A stretch of DNA of 64,000 nt from Haliea sp963974125 (GTDB lineage Bacteria; Pseudomonadota; Gammaproteobacteria; Pseudomonadales; Halieaceae): contig CAXBCH010000006.1 in the NCBI GenBank assembly GCA_963974125.1, forward strand, positions 62,001-126,000, given 5' to 3'. The notes beneath the pieces were generated by a model, which did not search any database, was not told where the DNA came from, and was given only the letters and a program-made list of their open reading frames with translations. Positions 43,630 to 51,672 of the stretch are shown piece by piece. Numbering within the stretch: position 1 is the first letter of the stretch; each line of letters starts with the position of its first letter. Both the position numbers and the translations under genes were made by a program.

Positions 43630-44572
43630 GCTGCTCCACATAAAACTGCTGTGCCCACTTGCGAAACTTCGCAATCGGTCCATCACCGTCACATAAATTG
43701 GGTTTCGGCTGATAGATCTTGTTTTCCCACATGGGGATGTCATCAGTGAGCTGCCGGTTGACCTCCTTGTTGAACGCCGCACCAATCCGATCGATCTTGG
43801 GGTCGCGTTCCGGATTCTTGTAGCTGACGTGGAAGTACTGAACGACATTATCTTCGTCGATGGGGGCATTCGTTGTTAGCATGCAGACTTCAACCAGTGT
43901 TTTGTAGCGAACCACCGCCCAGCCGAAGCCGGAATTGGTCGAGTTCAGGTATCCCTCGACGGGGCCGCCCGAACTGGGAAACTTCTGTCTGCTTTCCATA
44001 ATTATGCTGGGGCCGTCAAAATCGAAGCGATCATATTCAGCGGCACCAGGATGCTGGTGAACGGTCATGAAGTGAGCGCCGTCAGCGGTGTTCTCAGCCA
44101 TTTCCTGCAGGCAAGTTCTGATCTTGTGCTCGGTCACGATTGGAGTGACATAAGCGGGGTCGTCGAACTCCGGGACCTCCAGCAGATCGAAATTGGGTGC
44201 AGCGCCCTCGGGGTGATACCAGGCCATCACCAGACCATACCGGACCTGTAGCGGGTAGGTTCGCACACAGGCGCGCGTGTTCAGTTGTTGGGCATAAGGT
44301 ATCGCGGCAACCTGCCCTTCGCCGTCAAATTCCCAGTGGTGAAACGGGCAGCGGATATTCTCACCAACCACCTTCCCAAGCACACCAAAATTACCACCCA
44401 GGTGCGGACAGTAAGCGTCCTGTAAATGAAGTTTGCCTGCCTCGCTACGCCACATGACCAGGTCGCGGTCAAAGTAACGGAGTGGTTTTATCTCACCGGA
44501 CTGAACATCACTTTCGAATGCAACCTGGAACCAGCCTAAGGGAATCGGAAATGGAAAGCGCTTGCTGCTCAT
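43616..44572 (-). CDS. Rieske non-haem iron oxygenase, second copy
   Basis: 318 residues from ATG 44572, chosen for AGGAG 7 bases upstream and the family start IPLGWFQVAFESDVQSGE. Rieske ligands: CPHLGGNFG and CPFHHWEFDGEG. Iron site: QEMAENTADGAHFMTVHQH. It shares the C-terminal DGDGPIAKFRKW with the 38041-39030 copy, so the two are paralogues with probably different substrates or positions of attack. First gene of an operon with the CoA synthetase; its promoter overlaps two TetR-type palindromes. Confidence 0.88.
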   Translation of the reverse strand: MSSKRFPFPIPLGWFQVAFESDVQSGEIKPLRYFDRDLVMWRSEAGKLHLQDAYCPHLGGNFGVLGKVVGENIRCPFHHWEFDGEGQVAAIPYAQQLNTRACVRTYPLQVRYGLVMAWYHPEGAAPNFDLLEVPEFDDPAYVTPIVTEHKIRTCLQEMAENTADGAHFMTVHQHPGAAEYDRFDFDGPSIIMESRQKFPSSGGPVEGYLNSTNSGFGWAVVRYKTLVEVCMLTTNAPIDEDNVVQYFHVSYKNPERDPKIDRIGAAFNKEVNRQLTDDIPMWENKIYQPKPNLCDGDGPIAKFRKWAQQFYVEQHANS

Positions 44573-44591
44573 AGGTGACTCCTGATCGAAA

Positions 44592-44639
44592 CTGACATAT
44601 GTGTCAGCAAACCATAAGCTCAACTGACATTTCTGTCAA
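44592..44639 (-). promoter_or_regulatory. Rieske operon promoter with twin TGACA-N4-TGTCA operators
   Basis: Two palindromes with identical arms lie 32 bases apart centre to centre: CTGACATATGTGTCAG (44592-44607) and TGACATTTCTGTCA (44625-44638). On the minus strand a perfect -35 TTGACA (44634-44639) is inside the second palindrome. A -10 TATGGT (44611-44616) follows at 17 bases, between the two palindromes. The first palindrome then covers the expected start of transcription. This is the layout of a repressed promoter, and the divergent TetR gene is the obvious regulator. Confidence 0.7.
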
Positions 44640-44692
44640 TGCAATATGCGGTAACATGAGCCACGGCAAATTCTTTCGCTATTGAGGCATTG

Positions 44693-45313
44693 ATGAGCGC
44701 AAGCACAGAGAGCCACAAGTCCTCCACCCGGCTCGCCATACTTGAGGCCGCAATCCAGGTGTTTGCGCGCCTGGGCTACAGTGGCACCAACTTTCGCGAA
44801 ATCACTGCGCTCTGCGGTGCCCAGCGCTCACTGATCCTCTACCACTTCCAGAACAAGGAGACTCTGTGGCAGGCTGCCGCGGAAGACGTTGAAAAGCGTT
44901 TCAATGCCGCATTCGACTCAGTGTTTACCGAACAGCAGCAGGCCAGCGACCGCGAGACAGCCCGCTACGCGCTGTCCTGCTTTCTGGACGCCCTCTGCGA
45001 AGTGCCGGAATACGGCCAGATCTACCTGCGTGAAGGGGCGACGGATAGCCCGAGGATGGAGTGGTTGTCCAGGCACTTTGCCCCGCCTCGAGCCCTGAGA
45101 GTGCAATACCGGGACCCGGATATTCAGAAACGCCTCCATACCTCGGTGTTGCGGGACATTCTGGCCTGCACCCTGGTTGCCTTTGTCACTCTGGGTCCGT
45201 TGCTGGAACGATCACGTGCCGTGGCTACCGGAAAATCATCTGCCGGTACCTACGAACTGACTCCAGCCAAACGCGAGGAACTGCTGGACTACCTCCTGCG
45301 GCTGATCTTTTGA
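44693..45313 (+). CDS. TetR-family regulator, divergent to the Rieske/CoA-ligase operon
   Basis: 206 residues from ATG 44693 (an adjacent TTG is also possible). The N-terminal TetR HTH reads RLAILEAAIQVFARLGYSGT and ITALCGAQRSLILYHFQNKE. The C-terminal ligand domain is like the CerR/TetR_C group and is unassigned. It probably represses the divergent Rieske/CoA-synthetase operon, and perhaps itself, through the twin palindromes, with relief by a pathway intermediate. Confidence 0.88.
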   Translation: MSASTESHKSSTRLAILEAAIQVFARLGYSGTNFREITALCGAQRSLILYHFQNKETLWQAAAEDVEKRFNAAFDSVFTEQQQASDRETARYALSCFLDALCEVPEYGQIYLREGATDSPRMEWLSRHFAPPRALRVQYRDPDIQKRLHTSVLRDILACTLVAFVTLGPLLERSRAVATGKSSAGTYELTPAKREELLDYLLRLIF

Positions 45314-45336
45314 GTGCGTAGCTTCTCAGCACGCAC
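45314..45336. terminator. Hairpin between convergent tetR and SDR genes
   Basis: GTGCGT plus GCT pair with AGC plus ACGCAC around a TCTC loop, with one bulged A. There is no T run. It lies immediately after the tetR stop, between convergent genes, so it may stop both transcripts. Confidence 0.45.
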
Positions 45337-45351
45337 CTTGAACGCTCCCGA

Positions 45352-46161
45352 TTAGACGCCCAGCAGATTGTCCCGCTGCTGCATCCACACTTCCGCGCAG
45401 TAGCCAAAATCCACCGGCAGATTCACGCCGCTTACAAAGCTCGCCAGCTTGCTGTTCAGCAGGACCAGTGGTTCGCCCATTTCTGCGGGATCCGCGAAAC
45501 GACCGTTAGATGGGCAGAAAACCTTGAGCGCATCTCTATCGAATTCCTTGGTCAGCTGATCCATGAATGCCGTCGCCGTGGGCGAAGGACTAATGCAGTT
45601 GATCCGTACCTCACGCTTCGCCAGCTCCCCTGCCTGCATCATGGTGTAGACGACCATGCATTGCTTGGAGAAGCCATACGGATCTACGTTGAGGTCCGGG
45701 TGTGCTTCCAGCCAGGCTTTGGATTCCGCAAAGCCGGTCACAGCCAAAAAATCCTTGACCAGATCCAGGTTGCTTTTCCAACCCATGCCCGCGGTGGAAG
45801 CGATAGAGGCGATGCCACCACCTTTACCAACTCGTGGGATCAGCGCATCGGTCAGGTAGCGTGCGCCAACCCAATTGATCATCACCGTATCCATCGCGGA
45901 AAACGGCGGGTGCGGCACACCGGCGCAATTGAACAACGCGTAGATTTCCCCGGGCAACTGAGCGATGGCAGCATCCACTGAGGCCTGGTCTTTCATATCC
46001 GTCTTGATCGCCTTTTTCACCGGCACTGTGACGTCGCTGATATCCAGCGCATGGACATCCGCGCCTGCATCCACCAACAATTGCGCCGCCGCGGCACCCA
46101 TACCTGAAGCGCCCCCGGTAATAACAACTTGCTTGCCCTGATAACCCAGCACATCGTTCAT
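45352..46161 (-). CDS. SDR oxidoreductase (3alpha-HSD/coniferyl-alcohol dehydrogenase-like)
   Basis: 269 residues from ATG 46161. NAD loop VVITGGASGMGAAA, NCAG motif (ALFNCAGVPHPP), catalytic Ser in SIASTAGMG and YGFSK for Tyr/Lys. The long insertion between the Ser and Tyr (about residues 135-165) and the phrase INCISPSPTATAF are typical of the branch containing Comamonas 3alpha-hydroxysteroid dehydrogenase and proteins annotated coniferyl-alcohol dehydrogenase. It is 34 bases downstream of the cycloisomerase-like gene and probably shares its transcript, so a sterol hydroxyl is a reasonable substrate. Confidence 0.85.
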   Translation of the reverse strand: MNDVLGYQGKQVVITGGASGMGAAAAQLLVDAGADVHALDISDVTVPVKKAIKTDMKDQASVDAAIAQLPGEIYALFNCAGVPHPPFSAMDTVMINWVGARYLTDALIPRVGKGGGIASIASTAGMGWKSNLDLVKDFLAVTGFAESKAWLEAHPDLNVDPYGFSKQCMVVYTMMQAGELAKREVRINCISPSPTATAFMDQLTKEFDRDALKVFCPSNGRFADPAEMGEPLVLLNSKLASFVSGVNLPVDFGYCAEVWMQQRDNLLGV

Positions 46162-46195
46162 AATGGTTCCTTTTCCTTCTCTTGAAATGCGGTGT

Positions 46196-47080
46196 TTAGT
46201 ATATGGGGCCGCCCAGCAGATGGGTGGCCAGGTCAATCAACAGCAGTGTGATCATCGCCACGAAGCTCGACTCGATAAACACACGCCCAATGCTCCAGCG
46301 TTCGCCCTCCTTTTCTTCGTCCAACCGAATAATATTCGGGAACGCCACCACGAAATACAGGGCATAAAACCAGGAGCCCACCCAGAGCATGGCATCCAGG
46401 TTCTCATACCAGACGTTCATCGAGGACGTGTCGTCACCGTGGGAGATCATGACGAAGTACATGTAGGTTTCGCCCCAACCCCAGAATGCCGCGATCAGCA
46501 GCACGATACCGCAATAGGTAATGAAGCGCGTAGTCGCAGAGTTCCAATTCATCGTCATGGTGCGGATTCGTCGCAGGGCAATGACCGCAGTTACATGGTA
46601 GACGATGAAGAACACGATTGCGTTGAAGTACATCGATGGTGGCACTTTCATGTGCTGTGCCAAGGCTGTAGCTTCATCCGGGCCGACGAGGGCAGAATCC
46701 AGGAACAGCGTGACCTCCTCAAAACGATAGCGCAGGCCCAGAACCTCGAAAAAGTACTCGGTGTGGAAATAGGTGGCCAGGAAAATCCACCAGAACATGT
46801 ATACATTGAACTTGAACCAATAACTGTCGTGCCACACAACACCACTGTTGCGGCGCAGAAACCAGGGCAACAGCACACAATAGGGTAGCCACATCAGCAC
46901 ATTCTGCATGATGTTCCAGAAGGTGCCCGTATTCAGCCAGCCCATCTGGACCATCGCCATGTTGTAGAAGAACCAGAACGGCACAACGGTCAGGAAGAAT
47001 TTCTCACCCCAGGCCTTGTCCGGATTGGGTGAGAACCAGTAGCCGGGAAGCCCCTTCCCGGATGCAGCTTGCTCCGCCAT
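46196..47080 (-). CDS. Cycloeucalenol cycloisomerase-like membrane protein
   Basis: 294 residues with about seven hydrophobic helices. Blocks match plant cycloeucalenol cycloisomerase (CPI1) in order: WFSPNPDKAWGEKFF near the N-terminus, DSYWFKFN, YFHTEYFFEVLGLRYRF, VYHVTAVIALRRIR, a Glu-Thr in the fifth helix region, FYALYFVVAFPNIIRLDEE, and a final W-x-x-x-R-V helix with LLLIDLATHLLGGP. CPI opens the 9beta,19-cyclopropane ring of cycloeucalenol to give obtusifoliol. The identification rests on recalled family motifs. Compared with the plant protein there is an extra loop of about 20 residues near position 135. AGGAG is 9 bases before the ATG. An SDR follows on the same transcript. Confidence 0.8.
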   Translation of the reverse strand: MAEQAASGKGLPGYWFSPNPDKAWGEKFFLTVVPFWFFYNMAMVQMGWLNTGTFWNIMQNVLMWLPYCVLLPWFLRRNSGVVWHDSYWFKFNVYMFWWIFLATYFHTEYFFEVLGLRYRFEEVTLFLDSALVGPDEATALAQHMKVPPSMYFNAIVFFIVYHVTAVIALRRIRTMTMNWNSATTRFITYCGIVLLIAAFWGWGETYMYFVMISHGDDTSSMNVWYENLDAMLWVGSWFYALYFVVAFPNIIRLDEEKEGERWSIGRVFIESSFVAMITLLLIDLATHLLGGPIY

Positions 47081-47112
47081 GCGGTTTTCTCCTGTTATTG
47101 TGTTGGTCAGAA

Positions 47113-47164
47113 ATGCTAGTTTTACAACCCGACAAAGTCAACAGTATACTTATAATATGTATAC
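47113..47164. promoter_or_regulatory. Divergent promoters around a GTATAC palindrome
   Basis: GTATAC occurs at 47144-47149 and 47159-47164, forming an imperfect palindrome. Minus strand: -35 TTGACT (47136-47141), 17-base spacer, -10 TAGCAT (47113-47118), leading to the cycloisomerase gene. Plus strand: CCGACA (47129-47134), 16 bases, and a consensus TATAAT (47151-47156) inside the palindrome, leading to tetR at 47254. One bound repressor could block both. Confidence 0.6.
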
Positions 47165-47253
47165 ATGACGAACTACTGGCTTTGCGTAAAATCCTGCGAG
47201 CAGCGGGCGATCCCGTTGCTCTATGATCCGGCTCACTGCAACCAGGACTTGCC

Positions 47254-47880
47254 ATGCAAAAGGCGATAATGACAAGAAGCGAAAGCGGCGCAGCACGCTC
47301 CCGGGCGGACTCCACCCGGGAGAAGATCCTGAACACAGCGGCGGCCTGTTTTCTGGAGAACGGGTATCGTGATACTCGCATGATGCAAATCGCTGCACGA
47401 TGCGGCCTCTCCCGCGCCGCTATCTACAAGCACTTTCCAACCAAGGAATCAGTTCTGCTGGCATTGAATGCCCGGGTCGTGGAAGACACCCTGGCAGTCA
47501 CGCACTTCATTCTCAACAGTCGTCAGCCTGCGCTGAAGGTGATCGAGCAATGGATGCGGGACCTGCTCTCTCATGATCAGCCGGGTTTCATCCGGGTAGT
47601 GATGATTGATGACGCCCAGGGGGTACTGATGCTTGACCAGGAGGCGACAGATGATGCCCTGCGCAAAGTCAAGCGCGCCCTGACAAAGGTCATTCGGCGG
47701 GGAGTCCGTGAGGGTGATGTTGCCCCCAACATCCACCCGGCAGATACCGCGCACATGCTGCAGGCGCTGGTGTTCAGTATAGAGCGCAACAACCTGTCCT
47801 CTCGACCTGTAATAGAAATGCGCGACAGCCGTCGCCAGGACCTTATGATCGCCACCATCATTGCCGGCCTACGCGCGTGA
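47254..47880 (+). CDS. TetR-family regulator, divergent to the cycloisomerase operon
   Basis: 208 residues. HTH: REKILNTAAACFLENGYRDT and IAARCGLSRAAIYKHFPTKE, a strong TetR signature. The C-terminal domain is unassigned. ATG 47254 has AGGA upstream; an ATG five codons later is an alternative. Its location across the GTATAC palindrome makes it the likely repressor of the cycloisomerase/SDR operon and of itself. Confidence 0.9.
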   Translation: MQKAIMTRSESGAARSRADSTREKILNTAAACFLENGYRDTRMMQIAARCGLSRAAIYKHFPTKESVLLALNARVVEDTLAVTHFILNSRQPALKVIEQWMRDLLSHDQPGFIRVVMIDDAQGVLMLDQEATDDALRKVKRALTKVIRRGVREGDVAPNIHPADTAHMLQALVFSIERNNLSSRPVIEMRDSRRQDLMIATIIAGLRA

Positions 47881-47989
47881 CACTGGAGCTGGCTCAGTAC
47901 TGCCGGCGCCCTGGTATTTGTCTTCGGGTGACCGGGTTTACTACAGAGACTAGACTGCAAGACCATCACCAAAATAATGGAGCAGCACC

Positions 47990-48571
47990 ATGCGCGAGCC
48001 AGAAAAGTTGAACCGACAGACCATGGGCATCACCGACGGGATTCCCTTGGAAGTTACCGGAACCGACATCGAGAGCCTGCGTCGCGATATCCAGCGCCTC
48101 ATGGATATTGAAGCCATCAAGCAGCTCAAGCATTGTTATCTGCGCTGCGTGGATACCGCCAATCTGGTGGAGATGTCCGAGCTGTTCCACGATGACGTAC
48201 ACGTGCACTTCAAGGGTGGCACCTACGAGTGGAAGCTGGATGGCAAGGCGGAATACCTGGCGGCCATCGGGCAGTCTTTCAATACCCGCATGATCGGTCA
48301 ACACAATGGCCACCATCCGGAAATCCAGATCCTGAGCGAGACTGAGGCTACCGGCATCTGGTATCTGGCGGACCTCGCCTGGCAGCTGGATATCGGCAAC
48401 TTCCTGCAGGGCACCCTGCTCTACTGGGACCGCTACGTGAAGGAAAACGGCCGTTGGCTGATTATCGAGACGCGCTATGAGCGGCTCTACGAAATCAATA
48501 CGCCCCTGCTGGAGGAGCCCAAGCTGAGCAGCCATTACCTGGGTGTGCACGGCACGCCGATACAGGGGTGA
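47990..48571 (+). CDS. SnoaL-like (NTF2-fold) protein
   Basis: 193 residues. An N-terminal extension of about 28 residues precedes the SnoaL-like fold: LMDIEAIKQLKHCYLRCVDT, FHDDVHVHFKGGTYEWKLDG, HHPEIQILSETEATGIWYLA and WLIIETRYERLYE. The position-specific 'I..LK..Y.r..D' start is that of SnoaL_4-type dehydratase-like proteins found in steroid and aromatic degradation loci. Whether it is a catalyst or a binding protein cannot be decided. It is 109 bases after tetR, on the same strand, and convergent with the next SDR. Confidence 0.78.
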   Translation: MREPEKLNRQTMGITDGIPLEVTGTDIESLRRDIQRLMDIEAIKQLKHCYLRCVDTANLVEMSELFHDDVHVHFKGGTYEWKLDGKAEYLAAIGQSFNTRMIGQHNGHHPEIQILSETEATGIWYLADLAWQLDIGNFLQGTLLYWDRYVKENGRWLIIETRYERLYEINTPLLEEPKLSSHYLGVHGTPIQG

Positions 48572-48591
48572 TTCAGTACCGGCTACGCCCT

Positions 48592-49359
48592 TCAGACACC
48601 GTAGCCGCCATCCACCGAGAGCATCTGGCCCGTCACGTAGGCCGCGCGCTGTGATGCCAGATAGACAACCGCGTGTGCCACTTCCTCGGGCTCACCCCAG
48701 CGCTTGATGCACAATCCAGCCTGAACGGCATCTTTCCATGCCTCGTCGAAGGTGCCATCAGCCCAGAGCCGCTTGAAAATACCGGCATTGATTACGCCGA
48801 TCGCAACGCTGTTGGCGCGAATGCCAAATGTGCCCTCCTCCTTCGACAGCCCCTGGATCAGCGATTCGATCAAGGCCTTGGGGGCGACGGACAGGACATC
48901 GCGCTCGGGCCACTTGTGCAATCCAGCGGAACTGATGTGCACGTAAGAACCGCCACCAGCATCTTTCATGTGATGCAAGGAAGCGTGCACCACGTTGAAG
49001 AAGCCGTTGACGTCCGAGTCGATCACCCGCCGCCACTCGTCAGGGGAGACGTCCCTGATCATCAGCTGAGGGATGTCTGATCCCGCCGCAACCACGACGG
49101 TGTGGATCCGATGTCTGGATGCAATATCGTCAATCAACTGTTTGACACGAACGTGGTCGCCAATGGAGAGCTGATGATACTCCGCAGTCTGTCCCAGGCC
49201 ATTGAGCCGCTCAGCGGTTTCAGCGGCTCGCGCCTGGTTCCCGTTATAGGTCAGCACCACATCGCTACCCGCTTCCGCCAGCTTCTCGCAGATAACCGCG
49301 CCGGTACCGCCACTGCCACCAATGACGAGGGCGACACCCGCCGGAAAATCCTGTGTCAT
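48592..49359 (-). CDS. Atypical SDR lacking the catalytic Tyr
   Basis: 255 residues. The nucleotide loop is VIGGSGGTGAVI and the end is TGQMLSVDGG, clearly SDR. However, the NNAG motif is VAAG, and the YxxxK motif reads SVAPK, so Ser replaces the catalytic Tyr; the partner Ser is present in HISSAG. Such proteins may be poor dehydrogenases, may use another residue, or may bind ligand only. A weak AGG precedes ATG 49359. It lies 135 bases downstream of the AraC-type gene on the same strand. Confidence 0.82.
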   Translation of the reverse strand: MTQDFPAGVALVIGGSGGTGAVICEKLAEAGSDVVLTYNGNQARAAETAERLNGLGQTAEYHQLSIGDHVRVKQLIDDIASRHRIHTVVVAAGSDIPQLMIRDVSPDEWRRVIDSDVNGFFNVVHASLHHMKDAGGGSYVHISSAGLHKWPERDVLSVAPKALIESLIQGLSKEEGTFGIRANSVAIGVINAGIFKRLWADGTFDEAWKDAVQAGLCIKRWGEPEEVAHAVVYLASQRAAYVTGQMLSVDGGYGV

Positions 49360-49494
49360 AAAGAGACCTGTCTAAGCCAGAATTGTCTGTAGCCGAAGAA
49401 AGACTACCCAGAAAAGATTATTATTGCAATGTTTCATGCAGGCTGGAATGGAGAGATCTGGGAAGAAAAATGTGGTGACATCGGCCCACGGGGT

Positions 49495-50439
49495 TCAGGG
49501 CAAGGCAGTGTGCCCGCGACGGAACTGGCCCGGCGAAACCCCGGTGTGGCGCCGAAACAACCTGTAAAACGCGCCCATGTCGGTGTAGCCAACATGGCCA
49601 CCGATATCCTCGATGCTGCGACGGGTGGATGCCAGAAGCGACTGACTGGCCTGCACCCGCAAGCGATGCACATATTCCTTGGGGGTCATGCCTGATTCCT
49701 GCTTGAAGCGCCGATTGAATGTGCGGCGACACAGTCCAAAGTGCTGGATACAGCGGGGAATGAGGTTGTCCTCGGTATAATGCTCGGCCAGCCAGGCCCT
49801 GGCCTGGGCCATGGACGCATCAATGCCGCCGCTGCCATCCGGGTGATGGAGCAGGTGATTCCATTGCAGGGCATAGGTTTCGGCAACATCCCGGGCAGTG
49901 GCGTCACCCCAACGACGCGCTATCTCTGCAAGCACCAGCTCCTGCCACGGCAGGTCGCCCGAACAGATAACTGCCCCCTCCTCCACCCATCCCGGTTCCG
50001 CGACCACCTGCAGGGCTGGAAAGTTACGCTGGAAAAGAGCCGCATAGCGGCTGTGTGTTACGGCTTTGCCGCCGGGGAACAGGCCTGCCTCAGCCAAGAG
50101 AAAGGCACCGGTGCCTACACCCACGATTCGGGTACCGCTGGCAGCCTCGTCTCGCAACCACGACGCCAGTCGGCCGTGCCGGCAGGGCTCCCAGCTGTCA
50201 TCTACCATCAATGCGGGCACGAACAGCCAATCCGGACGCGGCGCGTTGGCTACATCGTACTGCCTGATAAAACTGAAGCGGTCTTGCAGCAGGGCACTAT
50301 CCCTGGCCGACACCCCGTAGAGCAGATCGACCTCTGCTCCTTCCTTGATGTGGTGCGTCATGCAGTGCAACAGCAGGTCATGCACTGCAGCTACCAGGGA
50401 GACGACGGAACCCGGTGTAAGCAATATGGCAGCACGCAT
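49495..50439 (-). CDS. GlxA/AraC-family transcription regulator
   Basis: 314 residues. The N-terminal DJ-1/PfpI-like domain (about 1-180) carries IVGVGTGAFLLAEAGLFPGG, where the usual catalytic Cys is Thr/Gly, so it is a ligand-sensing fold. The C-terminal AraC domain has two HTH units: IQHFGLCRRTFNRRFKQESG and IGGHVGYTDMGAFYRLFRRH. It is divergent from the nine-gene SDR/DAPDH-like operon that begins at 50571 and is probably its activator. No ribosome site is obvious at ATG 50439. Confidence 0.9.
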   Translation of the reverse strand: MRAAILLTPGSVVSLVAAVHDLLLHCMTHHIKEGAEVDLLYGVSARDSALLQDRFSFIRQYDVANAPRPDWLFVPALMVDDSWEPCRHGRLASWLRDEAASGTRIVGVGTGAFLLAEAGLFPGGKAVTHSRYAALFQRNFPALQVVAEPGWVEEGAVICSGDLPWQELVLAEIARRWGDATARDVAETYALQWNHLLHHPDGSGGIDASMAQARAWLAEHYTEDNLIPRCIQHFGLCRRTFNRRFKQESGMTPKEYVHRLRVQASQSLLASTRRSIEDIGGHVGYTDMGAFYRLFRRHTGVSPGQFRRGHTALP

Positions 50440-50487
50440 ACTTATTCGTCACCCCCCGGCCAATTCGGCCAGTAATTGACGCGATTA

Positions 50488-50504
50488 CCCATTATTTGCC
50501 CATT
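50488..50504 (+). promoter_or_regulatory. Direct repeat CCCATT-N5-CCCATT before the SDR/DAPDH operon
   Basis: Two copies of CCCATT at an 11-base period lie in the divergent gap between the AraC-type gene and the operon, with a TTAATAT (50514-50520) nearby that could be a -10 element. AraC proteins often bind such tandem half-sites one helical turn apart. No good -35 is visible, as expected for an activator-dependent promoter. Confidence 0.35.
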
Positions 50505-50570
50505 GGCGTCTCCTTAATATACGAGAACCGCGAGGTGACTACAAATCACGATAACAACAGGAAAGCAGCC

Positions 50571-51653
50571 ATGATCTACAAAGTCATCCAGTGGGGTACG
50601 GGAGCGGTAGGCAGGCACGCCCTGCGGGCTGTGCTCGATGACCCCGATATGCAGCTCACTGGCGTCAAGGTCTACAGTGAAGCGAAAGTCGGACTGGATG
50701 CCGGTCATCTGTGTGACCGCCCAGACACGGGTATCAAGGCGGTCATGGACCCGGAGGCTCTACCACTGGCCGAAGCTGACTGCCTGCTATATATGCCCAT
50801 GCAGCCCGATGCCGACGAAATAGCTGATCTCCTTCGGCGCGGCGTAAATATCATCACCACAGCCGGCAACCTCTATCCAAGGGCACGTGGCGACGTCGCC
50901 TGGGAACAGCTACAGCAGGCTGCGCTGGCAGGCAACAGCGTTTTCCACGGCTCAGGCATCAACCCCGCCTTCATGTCGGATGTCCTGCCCCTGACCCTGT
51001 CAGGCCTGTCCCACCGCGCCCGCCAGATCACCGTTCAGGAGATCTCCGACGTTCACGTCTATACCAGTGAGGCGCCCGAGATCATGATGGACAATATTGG
51101 CTTTGGCAAAACCCGGGAGGAAGCGCTGCGACCGGACAATCCCTTCCTTGACTGGATGAGCGCCTATTTCCGCGAGTCCATGGTGATGATGGCCGACCAT
51201 ATGGGTGTCACTCTGGAACGGGTTGAGCCCAACCATGAAGTGGCGCTGGCCAAAAGTCGCGTGGAGTTGGCCAACGGCCGCAGTATCGAGCCTGGCACCG
51301 TTGCCTGCCGACGCTTCGAGTGGCAGGGCATTGTCAACGGCAAGTCAGCCTTTGTGCTGCGCACCTACTGGAAAACCACGATGGACATCGATCCGGCCTG
51401 GCCGGTTGAATCCGAGAAGGAGGTGTCCTGGACCATCACCGTTGAGGGAACCCCCTCCTACCGTATCAATCTGGAGGTCTGTTCCTCCTTCGACGAAAAC
51501 CACCCGATGTTCGGCAAGGGTGGTGAAGAAGGTGCGGTACTGGGCACGGCCGTTCACGCCGTAAACGCTATCCCGGCAGTGTGCCAGGCGGAGCCAGGGG
51601 TGCGTACCTTTCTCGACCTGCCGATCATCACCAGCCACGGCGCCTTCCGCTGA
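50571..51653 (+). CDS. DAPDH-like NAD(P) oxidoreductase, operon gene 1
   Basis: 360 residues from ATG 50571, with AGGAAA 7-12 bases upstream; an upstream in-frame start is not supported. Rossmann loop: VIQWGTGAVGRHALRAVL. Middle: FHGSGINPAFMSDVLPLTLS. End: HAVNAIPAVCQAEPGVRTFL. It is paralogous to the proteins at 4436 and 53352. Known family members oxidatively deaminate an amine (2,4-diaminopentanoate) or reduce dihydrodipicolinate. First of nine closely spaced genes. Confidence 0.82.
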   Translation: MIYKVIQWGTGAVGRHALRAVLDDPDMQLTGVKVYSEAKVGLDAGHLCDRPDTGIKAVMDPEALPLAEADCLLYMPMQPDADEIADLLRRGVNIITTAGNLYPRARGDVAWEQLQQAALAGNSVFHGSGINPAFMSDVLPLTLSGLSHRARQITVQEISDVHVYTSEAPEIMMDNIGFGKTREEALRPDNPFLDWMSAYFRESMVMMADHMGVTLERVEPNHEVALAKSRVELANGRSIEPGTVACRRFEWQGIVNGKSAFVLRTYWKTTMDIDPAWPVESEKEVSWTITVEGTPSYRINLEVCSSFDENHPMFGKGGEEGAVLGTAVHAVNAIPAVCQAEPGVRTFLDLPIITSHGAFR

Positions 51654-51672
51654 TTAGCTACAGGAGAGCTTC

